Source: Epilithonimonas tenax DSM 16811
Lineage (GTDB): Bacteria > Bacteroidota > Bacteroidia > Flavobacteriales > Weeksellaceae
Direction of reading: 5' to 3'
DNA: 36,872 nucleotides
NCBI RefSeq assembly: GCF_000428485.1
Contig: NZ_AUAA01000033.1
Location: 1 to 36,872, forward strand
Position numbers and translations under genes: made by a program
The notes under the pieces: generated by a model
Database searches by the model: none
Seen by the model: only the letters and a program-made list of their open reading frames with translations
What the model was told of the DNA's origin: nothing
Shown: one piece after another, positions 1 through 6,169 of the stretch
Layout: each line of letters starts with the position of its first letter
Numbering within the stretch: position 1 is the first letter of the stretch

Positions 1-2
1 TT

Positions 3-95
3 TGGTACAATAAAAAAAGACGTCACAGTACACTGAAATACAAAACTATTGAAGAGTTTAATAATCAAAACAAAATTTATCAAAATGTAGCTTAA
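3..95 (+). mobile_element. IS3-family transposase, C-terminal fragment (cut by window edge)
   Basis: This frame is too short for ordinary gene calling but reads WYNKKRRHSTLKYKTIEEF and ends with TAA at 93-95. That is the conserved tail of IS3-family (IS150/IS407-like) OrfB transposases, the end of the DDE integrase core where a WYN..R.H..L.Y.TP.EF pattern is typical. Only the last 30 codons lie in the window. The element's right end should fall between about 95 and 130, because helicase homology on the other strand begins there. The insertion therefore lies inside the uvrD-like gene at 92-316. I could not define the terminal inverted repeat without the left end. Confidence 0.75.
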
Positions 96-316
96 CTTAT
101 ACTGGAATTTTTATTTGCATATCCACTACTAGCAATTTCATCTGCGGCAGCATTTGTATAAGTTATAAGAGCTAAAGACTTATGTTTAGGAATAGACTCA
201 AGTTTTTTTTGTGCTCTAGCAATTAGAGTTTTTGTTTTACCTGTTCCTGGAGAGGCGCTTACTATTGTATTTCCAGAGATTTCAAATGCTGCTTTCTTCT
301 GCCTACTATTTAGCAT
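92..316 (-). pseudogene. UvrD/Rep-like helicase, N-terminal remnant (GajB-like position)
   Basis: The 74 residues begin with a Q-motif-like LNSRQKKAAF, then a Walker A loop SASPGTGKT (residues 22-30), then motif Ia LALITYTNAAADEI. This is the order found in superfamily 1A helicases. Homology stops at about residue 62, and the last dozen codons run into the IS3 element at the left edge, so nearly the whole protein (normally 450-700 residues) is missing. The start codon at 316-314 overlaps the 3' end of the OLD-nuclease remnant (stop 308-306) by 11 nt. This tight coupling matches Gabija or class 2 OLD-UvrD operons. It is a dead fragment unless the remainder lies beyond the insertion. Confidence 0.8.
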
Positions 317-622
317 TTATAGAAATTTTTTTACAATTTGCAATGTGTGTAATAGCATTTTTAATATAGCCTGGCACAATGAATTCCCCATAAATTAGCG
401 CCCCTCCCTCAATTAAAATACTTAGTTCTTGAGCAAACCTTCCCTTTTTTATAGTATTGTCAATTCTTTTAATTAACTAAGACTCCCAAAGTTCAGGATT
501 TTCCGTTGTTTTTTCAATTAAATTATCATAAGATTTTGAATGTCCTAAGTTTTTAAAGCATTCTTTTAAATATTCTGTATTGATATCAGATGAAGGAAAT
601 AAATCAATTTCTAATGTTTTTT
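306..622 (-). pseudogene. OLD-family ATP-dependent endonuclease, C-terminal remnant with in-frame stop
   Basis: Reading the minus strand from 622 gives a continuous frame beginning KKTLEIDLFPSS, with later stretches such as LKECFKNLGHSK and KKGRFAQELSILIE and an end at TAG 308-306. The pattern KTLExDL followed by a helical tail and GRFAQ-L is typical of the region after the TOPRIM domain in OLD nucleases. A TAG at 479-477 interrupts the frame, and 57 in-frame codons follow it to the end. The 5' portion (ATPase and TOPRIM core) is absent: at about 622 the sequence changes abruptly into ligD. The assignment rests on residual motifs and on the partner helicase gene downstream. Family confidence is moderate; pseudogene status is nearly certain. 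Confidence 0.65.
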
Positions 623-865
623 TTAACCATACGGATGATCTTCTACCATCATCGCAAGTCTTTTGATATTCGGATCCAGTGAAGGCCCTTTCGGTACCGC
701 CCAGCTTTTCAGGACGCCATCCATTTCCAGACGAAAATCATAATGCAAATGTGAAGCATCGTGTTTCTGAACGACAAATCTCAATTCTTTTCCTGACGGA
801 ACACCGCCGAAGGGTTCAGGTGTTTTGTCTTCTGATCTTTTTTTATGATATTTTGATAAGCTCAT
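623..865 (-). pseudogene. LigD-type 3'-phosphoesterase domain, N-terminal fragment
   Basis: The 80 codons match the start of bacterial LigD (NHEJ ligase) phosphoesterase domains: [20 protein letters not shown] and SWAVPKGPS, then the AMMVEDHPY block. The metal and substrate residues of the family are visible as His35, His41, Asp43, Arg45 and His77. The tyrosine that normally follows (the DHPxDY region) and the rest of the domain are gone. The frame ends PYG-TAA exactly where OLD-nuclease homology starts, so a deletion or illegitimate junction fused two truncated genes tail to middle. Family members are either about 200 residues (stand-alone domain) or about 800 residues (with ligase and polymerase domains). 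This copy cannot form a full phosphoesterase fold. Confidence 0.8.
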
Positions 866-919
866 ATTAATTTCTTTAACAAAAAAAATCTCCCTGACAA
901 TGCCAGAAAGATCAGATCA

Positions 920-956
920 TTAAAAAGCTTTCTGCTGTTTGCTGTTTGCTTTTTAA
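920..956 (-). terminator. Probable terminator after the DUF3606 gene
   Basis: A 9-bp inverted repeat (920-928 with 948-956) has a 19-nt loop and a T-rich exit on the minus strand. It lies 5 bp past the stop of the DUF3606 gene. The loop holds a short tandem duplication of TGCTGTT. Confidence 0.5.
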
Positions 957-960
957 ATTA

Positions 961-1149
961 TTATTTATGCTTATCTTTTAAATAAGCTTCAAGTGTCTTG
1001 CGGTCATTAGACCCCGTTGCCCGGATTGCTCCGGTTACTGCCTGTGAGCTTACGCCCAGTTTATCTTTGAAATATTGAATTTCATAATTTTCAGAACCAC
1101 TGACCTGGCTGCGGTCACGCTGGTCTTTTTTTGATTTATTGTCTGCCAT
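961..1149 (-). CDS. DUF3606 domain-containing small protein
   Basis: This is a 62-residue basic protein starting MADNKSKKDQRDRSQVSGSE with a core YFKDKLGVSSQAV, the pattern of the DUF3606 family. Such proteins are short, soluble and predicted helical. They are often found on plasmids or islands and in stress-related neighbourhoods, but no biochemical role is established. It stands alone between the ligD fragment and the integrase, on the same strand as both. It may have been carried in with the same accessory segment. There is no signal peptide or membrane segment. Confidence 0.75.
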   Translation of the reverse strand: MADNKSKKDQRDRSQVSGSENYEIQYFKDKLGVSSQAVTGAIRATGSNDRKTLEAYLKDKHK

Positions 1150-1410
1150 AATGTGATTTTGATGAAAAGAAACAAATAAAATGCCAGTGTAATGACATCA
1201 ATAGCCACAAAGCGAAGATTACATGTTGATTGTAGAATAAAAGTTTCAAAAGAAGAACCAATATTCATTTACAGAGCCTTATCCACAGGAACACGAAATT
1301 GGCTGCCTAGAAATAAGTTTTTGTACAAAAGTCACATCACATAATTCCATATTCTCAGTGATTTTCAAATAATTAATAAAAATAAGAATCCTTCAGTCAA
1401 CCCAAATAAC

Positions 1411-2649
1411 CTAACAACTTATTGCAATTTTCTTTTTATCAATAAATTTCTGTTTCAATTCCATCATATCCTCACTGACTTTTTCATCAAGTATTTTGGC
1501 ATAATGCTGTGTTGTCTTAATACTCTTATGACCTAGCATTTTACTCACACTTTCAATTGAAACCCCGTTAGATAAAGTGATCGTTGTTGCAAAAGTATGG
1601 CGTGCAATATGATAGGTCAATTCTTTGTTAATTCCGCACAGGTCAGCAATCTCTTTAAGATATGCATTCATTTTTTGATTACTAAGAATAGGAAGCAACT
1701 TTCCAGTATTAAGACATACAGGGTGATTTCTATACTTTTCAATAATTTTCTCTGTTTGAGAAAGCAAGGGAATATTAGAAGTAGTTTTAGTTTTCTGACG
1801 TTTGGTATAGATCCATTGAGAACCATCAAGTCCTAAATTGATATTTTGGTATGTTAGTTTTTGAGTATCAATATACGCCAATCCGGTGAAACAGCTGAAC
1901 AGAAAAATATCTCTTACCAAAGACAATCTCTCATTTTTAAAATCTTTGTCAAAAAGCAGTTCTACTTCCTTTTCATTAAGGAACATTCTTGTCACTTCAT
2001 TGAACTTAGAATGATAGTTCATAAAAGGGTCTCGCTCCATCCATCCATTTGCAAGACAGATACGAATGATCTTACCAAAATTCTTGATATACTTTACTGC
2101 AGAATTATTGTTACAGGATCTTTCGGTTCTTAAAAAAAATTCAAAATCGTTCAGAAAGGCGTAATCAATCTTTTTAATTTCAACGTCGGCAACACTGTAT
2201 TTCCATTTCAAGAAATCTTTGGTATGCTTTAGACAGGTCTTATAACGGGTTAATGTTCCTTGGGCAAATTCTTTTACAATCAGTTTTTCCATTCGATCAT
2301 TGTGATCCTGAAAAACAGGAATGAGTGTTCTGGTCAGTTCACCTCTACCTACTACCTTATTTTTAAGAGCCTCAGAAGATACTGTTTCCTTATCTCTGAT
2401 TAGTTCATGATAGGAATCATAAACTTTCTGCTCAAATGTTTTCAGATAAAAATTAAGTGATCTGCATTCTTCTGAAGAGCCGCTAACCTTCTGCATTGCA
2501 GAGTTCCATTTTGAAGGCTTTAATGTACGTTTTGTACTGACCTCGGATATTTTCCCATCAATTGTAATTCGTAAATATATAGGAGACTCTCCTACAGAAT
2601 TGATTTTAGCTTTTTTCACATAGAAAAGTAAATTGAATGTCTTGTTCAT
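1411..2649 (-). CDS. Tyrosine recombinase/integrase of Bacteroidetes mobile elements
   Basis: The protein has 412 residues in the usual three parts. The N-terminal arm-type DNA-binding domain covers residues 1-100 (LLFYVKKAK, YLRITIDGKIS). A SAM-like core-binding domain spans about 112-215, and the catalytic domain about 225-395. Catalytic residues are visible as His347/Arg350 (YHIARHTFAT), His374 (LGHKS) and the nucleophile Tyr383 (TTQHYAKI). The first catalytic arginine is replaced: the motif reads CFTGLAYID with Ala258, as also happens in the IntDOT/CTnDOT branch of Bacteroidetes conjugative transposon integrases. The length is normal and the frame intact. The gene points away from tRNA-Asp, whose 3' end faces it, as expected for an island inserted at a tRNA. 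No excisionase or mobilisation gene remains in the window. Confidence 0.9.
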   Translation of the reverse strand: MNKTFNLLFYVKKAKINSVGESPIYLRITIDGKISEVSTKRTLKPSKWNSAMQKVSGSSEECRSLNFYLKTFEQKVYDSYHELIRDKETVSSEALKNKVVGRGELTRTLIPVFQDHNDRMEKLIVKEFAQGTLTRYKTCLKHTKDFLKWKYSVADVEIKKIDYAFLNDFEFFLRTERSCNNNSAVKYIKNFGKIIRICLANGWMERDPFMNYHSKFNEVTRMFLNEKEVELLFDKDFKNERLSLVRDIFLFSCFTGLAYIDTQKLTYQNINLGLDGSQWIYTKRQKTKTTSNIPLLSQTEKIIEKYRNHPVCLNTGKLLPILSNQKMNAYLKEIADLCGINKELTYHIARHTFATTITLSNGVSIESVSKMLGHKSIKTTQHYAKILDEKVSEDMMELKQKFIDKKKIAISC

Positions 2650-2721
2650 TTCGTTTAGCTTTTGAGATTTAAAATTAATCTTAGCAAAAACTTATCACAA
2701 GATATTCAATTGCTGAACTAG

Positions 2722-2800
2722 CGACTGAAAAGGGTTTCTCTGAATTTTCAGTGACCTTTTTACACCTGCTTTAACAGGTCACTGAATAGGTCACTTTCAG
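2722..2800. repeat. Nested inverted and direct repeats between integrase and tRNA-Asp
   Basis: An 11-bp perfect inverted repeat TTCAGTGACCT (2747-2757) / AGGTCACTGAA (2776-2786) is followed by a further direct copy of AGGTCACT at 2788-2795. An outer pair CTGAAAAG (2725-2732) and CTTTCAG (2794-2800) flanks it. The cluster lies 72-150 bp upstream of the integrase start. Its position and spacing suit arm-type or core binding sites of the integrase, or an operator for its own promoter. No gene is seen in 2650-2898. Confidence 0.6.
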
Positions 2801-2841
2801 ATTGTGCTTTTTTAGTTCTCTTTGAACAGACATAAAACAAA

Positions 2842-2875
2842 AAAAAGCTTTAAAACATACGTTTTAAAGCTTTTT
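2842..2875 (-). terminator. Terminator of tRNA-Asp
   Basis: A 15-bp perfect stem (2842-2856 with 2861-2875) with the loop ATAC is followed on the minus strand by a run of eight T. It starts 24 nt past the tRNA 3' end, so the tRNA transcript ends here and the integrase is transcribed separately. Confidence 0.85.
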
Positions 2876-2898
2876 GTACTACATTGATATTGTAGTTG

Positions 2899-2972
2899 CG
2901 ATCCGGACGGGACTCGAACCCGCGACCTCCGCCGTGACAGGGCGGCATTCTAACCAGCTGAACTACCGGATC
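2899..2972 (-). tRNA. tRNA-Asp(GTC)
   Basis: The 74-nt gene folds as a cloverleaf. The acceptor stem is GATCCGG with CCGGATC, the D-arm contains AGCTGGTTAGA, the anticodon loop CTGTCAC (anticodon GTC) is held by CCGCC/GGCGG, and the T-arm carries GGTTCGAGTCCC. The discriminator base is G and CCA is not encoded, as usual in Bacteroidota. Its 3' end faces the integrase island. I saw no second copy of the tRNA 3' end inside the island, so the attachment repeat is either short or outside the window. Confidence 0.95.
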
Positions 2973-3017
2973 TCTTGCCCAACAAACCAAGAAAACTATC
3001 GTCGTTTATTGTGGTTG

Positions 3018-3048
3018 CAAAAATACAACAATAATCCAGAACTGCAAA
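3018..3048 (-). promoter_or_regulatory. Bacteroidetes sigma-A-type promoter of tRNA-Asp
   Basis: On the minus strand TTTG (3048-3045) is followed after 19 nt by TATTTTTG (3025-3018). This fits the Bacteroidetes consensus TTTG-N19/21-TAnnTTTG. The -7 box lies 46 nt before the tRNA 5' end, leaving a leader of about 40 nt. Confidence 0.65.
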
Positions 3049-3063
3049 TTTTAATCAAAAAAA

Positions 3064-3088
3064 AACGCTTCTCAATAGGAAAAGCGTT
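3064..3088 (-). terminator. Terminator of trxA
   Basis: AACGCTT (3064-3070) pairs with AAGCGTT (3082-3088) and is followed on the minus strand by nine T. It lies 23 bp past the thioredoxin stop codon. Confidence 0.75.
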
Positions 3089-3110
3089 CATTTTCAATTG
3101 TATTAATTTT

Positions 3111-3428
3111 TTATAAGTAAGCACTTAGCTTCTCAGCGATCACCTCTTTTGGCGAAACTCCTACTATTTTATCTACTACTTCTCCATTTTTGAAGATCAA
3201 AACCGTCGGGATATTTCTAATCCCATAATCTACAGAGATCTGTTGGTTGTTGTCAACATCTACTTTCCCAACGACTGCTCTACCTTCAAAATCGTTTGCG
3301 ATCTCCTCAATGATTGGTCCCAGCATTCTGCAAGGCCCACACCAAGCTGCCCAAAAGTCAACTAAAACTGGTTTATCTGAATTTAATACTGCTTCCTGAA
3401 AGGATTGATCTGTAATTTCTACTGCCAT
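3111..3428 (-). CDS. trxA: Thioredoxin
   Basis: At 105 residues this is the standard thioredoxin length. The active site WCGPC has its cysteines at residues 30 and 33, preceded by VDFWAAW, and the cis-proline loop reads RNIPTVLIFKNGE. It reduces cytosolic disulfides and is itself reduced by thioredoxin reductase; there is no signal peptide. A -7-like TAAATTTG (3467-3460) lies about 30 nt before the start, so it probably has its own promoter inside the short gap after the desulfurase gene. Nothing is unusual. Confidence 0.96.
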   Translation of the reverse strand: MAVEITDQSFQEAVLNSDKPVLVDFWAAWCGPCRMLGPIIEEIANDFEGRAVVGKVDVDNNQQISVDYGIRNIPTVLIFKNGEVVDKIVGVSPKEVIAEKLSAYL

Positions 3429-3497
3429 GATTTCTTGTTCTTTAATTAATTTTATAATACAAATTTACACAATTTATATTCTATTATATTCTGTTGA

Positions 3498-4670
3498 TTA
3501 TCTATGTAAACTATCAGCTTTTTCTATAACGAATGGGTTTCCTATGTCTTCCAAAGCACTCACCAATGCATCTATATCTGATTTTTTCGTATAATGGCTG
3601 AACGACACTCTTAAAGGCGTCTTATTGTCCAAGTCGTCTTCTGATAAGACAGACATCAATACCATAGAAGGTTTGGACGCTCCAGAACTACAAGCACTTC
3701 CTTGTGAAATGGCGATGCCTTTCATATCCAGCTGCAAACCAATCAATGGATTTTTATACGGCAGCAAAACATTCAGAACTGTGTACAGACTTTCATCATC
3801 AGCACTTCTCCCATTGAACTTGATTCCGGCAATTTTTTCTGTCAATTGCTGGATGGCGTAATGCTTGATGTCAAGAATATGGTTCTTGTAATCTTCCATT
3901 TTTTCCTGTGAGATCTCCCAGGCCTTTCCTAATCCTGCGATTCCAGTTACGTTTTCTGTGCCTGCGCGTAAAGATCTTTCTTGTGGTCCACCTGTGATAA
4001 TCCCCTTCAATCCGGATGATTTTCTGACGAATGCAAAACCGGAACCCTTTGGCCCGTGAAATTTATGGGCACTGCAAGAGGCAAAATCAACAGGGATTTT
4101 AGAAAAATCCAAATCCATATGTGCCATCGTCTGAACGGTATCGGAATGGAAAAGAGCCTGATAGTCTTTGCAAAGATGCGCCACTTTATTGATATCCAGA
4201 ATATTCCCAATCTCGTTGTTGGCGTGCATCAATGTTACCAATGTTTTTTTATCAGAGGCTTTGAGCGCTGATTCTAATTGATTCAAATCGAAATCACCGT
4301 TGGACTTTGGTCTCAGATAAACCAATTCCACACCTTTCAGTTTTTTCATTTCAAGACAGGTTTCGGCCACACATTTGTGTTCCAAGGCCGAAGTGATGAT
4401 TCTTTCCACACCGAGATAATTGACCGCCGATTTGATGATCATATTATTGGATTCGGTTCCACAAGAGGTGAAAACGATCTCTCCAGGTGTCACTTTCAGA
4501 GATTCTGCAATCTTGCGCCTTACTTCCTCCAAAATGGTTTTGGCCTCCTGTCCAAGGCTGTGCGTGGACGACGGATTGCCGTAATTGAATTTTAACACAT
4601 TCACCATACAGTCTATCACCTCATCGTCGAGAGGCGTAGTTGCAGCATTATCCAGATAAATTCTTTCCAT
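3498..4670 (-). CDS. Cysteine desulfurase, NifS/IscS class
   Basis: A 390-residue PLP-dependent class V aminotransferase-fold enzyme that moves sulfur from cysteine to a persulfide for Fe-S cluster or thiolation pathways. The N-terminus MERIYLDNAATTPLD is diagnostic. The Schiff-base lysine lies in SAHKFHGPKGSG (Lys203), and the catalytic cysteine is Cys327 in SQGSACSSG. Length and motifs are complete. No IscU or Suf partner is adjacent; it follows the HAD gene by about 50 bp on the same strand and may be read through from the lipid-sugar cluster. It could serve tRNA thiolation instead of Fe-S assembly, which sequence alone does not decide. The symbol is left open because IscS and other NifS paralogues are not separable here. 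Confidence 0.93.
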   Translation of the reverse strand: MERIYLDNAATTPLDDEVIDCMVNVLKFNYGNPSSTHSLGQEAKTILEEVRRKIAESLKVTPGEIVFTSCGTESNNMIIKSAVNYLGVERIITSALEHKCVAETCLEMKKLKGVELVYLRPKSNGDFDLNQLESALKASDKKTLVTLMHANNEIGNILDINKVAHLCKDYQALFHSDTVQTMAHMDLDFSKIPVDFASCSAHKFHGPKGSGFAFVRKSSGLKGIITGGPQERSLRAGTENVTGIAGLGKAWEISQEKMEDYKNHILDIKHYAIQQLTEKIAGIKFNGRSADDESLYTVLNVLLPYKNPLIGLQLDMKGIAISQGSACSSGASKPSMVLMSVLSEDDLDNKTPLRVSFSHYTKKSDIDALVSALEDIGNPFVIEKADSLHR

Positions 4671-4721
4671 TTTAAATTAATTTTTGAAGCCGAAAAAAGT
4701 TCGAGAAATTAAGGGACTAAA

Positions 4722-5312
4722 TTAGTGAAAAAATCGGTAATGGGATTCATTAGCAAACTCAAACATGGCCTTATCTCCGGAGGTGTCTCCAAAAGCAATG
4801 ATTTTATCGAATTTTCTATCACCAATTTCCACCTTTATTCTGTTGACTTTTTCTTCCTTGTTACAGTTTTTGCCATCAAATTTTCCTGTGAAAACACCAT
4901 TGGAAAACTCTGCTTTTGTGGCCAATAAAGTCATATTAAATTTCTCAGCAAATGGTTTCACCCAAATATCCAAAGATGCCGACACAATATAAGATTCTGT
5001 ATATTTTCTGTCTATGTTACTGATAAAATCCAAAGCGTTTTCTCTGAACAGACTTGGATAATGCTCTTCAAAGAACTGTTTTGCTTTTTTATCGATATAG
5101 TATCTTGATTCTCCTTTTAACATTGATGAAATGAAACTTTTCTTCACCGCTTCTGCATTGGCTAGTTTCAATTTTAATAAAATAAACAGCGGCACATGTT
5201 TCAGAAACTGAGCAGAAAATCTTGCAGGATCATAAAACTTCAAAAACATGAACATCGTGTCTTTGTGCGTAAGCGTTCCATCGAAATCGAATAAATATAG
5301 TTTTTTCATCAA
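4722..5312 (-). CDS. HAD-IB family phosphatase (candidate polyprenyl-phosphoryl-phosphoribose phosphatase)
   Basis: The 196 residues carry the HAD motifs in order: LFDFDGTLTH (Asp9 nucleophile, Asp11 acid/base), then SYIVSASLD for motif II, then FGDTSGDKAMFE for the metal-binding motif. It is a member of the phosphoserine-phosphatase-like HAD-IB group with a helical cap (about 20-100). The stop lies 51 bp before the desulfurase start, and the start is 15 bp after the DprE2-like stop, so it belongs to that transcription unit. Given a UbiA-type phosphoribosyltransferase and DprE1/DprE2 homologues upstream, the missing step is removal of the 5-phosphate from polyprenyl-phosphoryl-phosphoribose. 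This enzyme is the natural candidate, as an inference from context. Alternatively it could act on phosphoserine or another phosphoester. Confidence 0.85.
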   Translation of the reverse strand: MMKKLYLFDFDGTLTHKDTMFMFLKFYDPARFSAQFLKHVPLFILLKLKLANAEAVKKSFISSMLKGESRYYIDKKAKQFFEEHYPSLFRENALDFISNIDRKYTESYIVSASLDIWVKPFAEKFNMTLLATKAEFSNGVFTGKFDGKNCNKEEKVNRIKVEIGDRKFDKIIAFGDTSGDKAMFEFANESHYRFFH

Positions 5313-5327
5313 TGATTGTATGTTTTT

Positions 5328-6053
5328 TTAAAGCTTTAGTTTCTTAAAAATAAACTCAGGAATATTTCTGATAATCAGCATAATGATGGCCCAAATAGGT
5401 AAAACGTAAGCGACGTCCTTTTTATTTTTAAAAGCTTTATAAATCGCAGCGGCGGCTTTTTTGGGCGAAGCATTCAAAGCTGGATTCAGCGGTAAACCTT
5501 CCGTCATTTTGGTATCCATAAAGCCTGGTTTCACCGTGAGGACGTGTACTCTCTTATCAAAAAGATAATTTCTAAGGCCACTCAAATAAGCGGTTAATGC
5601 CGCTTTTGCAGAGCCGTAGATAAAATTACTTTGTCGCCCTCTTTCGCCTGCAACAGAAGACAAAACGATCATTGTTCCGGTTCTTTTCGATTCCATTTTC
5701 TGGGCGAAAAAATTGAGCACAGGTACTAATTTGGCGTAATTCACATCAATAATCCTTTCCGTATTCTCGTCATCGTAAAGTCCTTCTTCTGTACCGGAAC
5801 CAAGGTAGCCGGCGGCACAAAACAAGACGTCAGAATGGATGTTTTCCAAAGTTTTGTAATCAATATCATTCATCAGATCCAGTGAAATGATCTGTGAATG
5901 CTGAAAAAACTTGACCTGAATATGACCAGCAAATTTCGCCGTCGTTTCTGGATTGGAACTCAGGAGATAAATGGTCTGAAATTTTTCGCCTTTTGCGAGA
6001 CATTCTTCTACGAATGCCTGCGCCACTTCGGAATTACTACCTAATATGATCAT
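5328..6053 (-). CDS. SDR-family reductase, DprE2-like
   Basis: A short-chain dehydrogenase of 241 residues with an abbreviated nucleotide-binding start MIILGSNSEVAQAF, the NAG-like CAAGYLGSG, and the Ser-Tyr-Lys catalytic set in VLSSVAGERG and FIYGSAKAAL. The next stretch VLTVKPGFMDTKMT is typical of the family. In mycobacteria DprE2 reduces the 2-keto intermediate made by DprE1, giving polyprenyl-phosphoryl-arabinose; the same pairing is seen here. The C-terminal hydrophobic tail (about 220-235) may attach it to the membrane where the lipid substrate sits. The start lies three bases past a 113-bp inverted-repeat element that separates it from the oxidase gene. Function is inferred from homology plus the gene pair. 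Confidence 0.85.
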   Translation of the reverse strand: MIILGSNSEVAQAFVEECLAKGEKFQTIYLLSSNPETTAKFAGHIQVKFFQHSQIISLDLMNDIDYKTLENIHSDVLFCAAGYLGSGTEEGLYDDENTERIIDVNYAKLVPVLNFFAQKMESKRTGTMIVLSSVAGERGRQSNFIYGSAKAALTAYLSGLRNYLFDKRVHVLTVKPGFMDTKMTEGLPLNPALNASPKKAAAAIYKAFKNKKDVAYVLPIWAIIMLIIRNIPEFIFKKLKL

Positions 6054-6056
6054 ATG

Positions 6057-6169
6057 ATTAAACGCAGGAGCGCTAAGTTTTAGTTGTATTGTGTTTTTGA
6101 TGAGTAACGCGTCATTGCGTATCGACGATTCTCAATATAGAGATCATCTTTGCGTAGCTTGCGTTTAAT
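6057..6169. repeat. 113-bp element with terminal inverted repeats between dprE1-like and dprE2-like genes
   Basis: The ends are ATTAAACGCA (6057-6066) and TGCGTTTAAT (6160-6169), a perfect 10-bp inverted repeat. Imperfect matching continues inward (GGAGCGCTAAG against AGCTACGCAAAG). The element fills the whole gap, supplies the TAA stop of the oxidase gene and ends 3 bp from the reductase start. CGCAAAG-rich short repeats are common in flavobacterial intergenic DNA. A degenerate copy of one end occurs at 7594-7615. Confidence 0.6.

Noticed and set aside
1150-1410. Gap between the DUF3606 gene and the integrase, including a 72-codon minus-strand frame and a TTATCCACA at 1279
   Set aside because: The frame overlaps the DUF3606 gene and has no family features. 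A single DnaA-like 9-mer in AT-rich DNA is weak evidence for an origin.
6054-6164. Frame continuing past the end of the DprE1-like gene (VEIKRKLRKDDLYIENRRYA), suggesting a frameshifted C-terminus
   Set aside because: The protein already ends with the segment FVSLQHKRI that matches the usual DprE1 end. The extra frame is translation of the inverted-repeat element.
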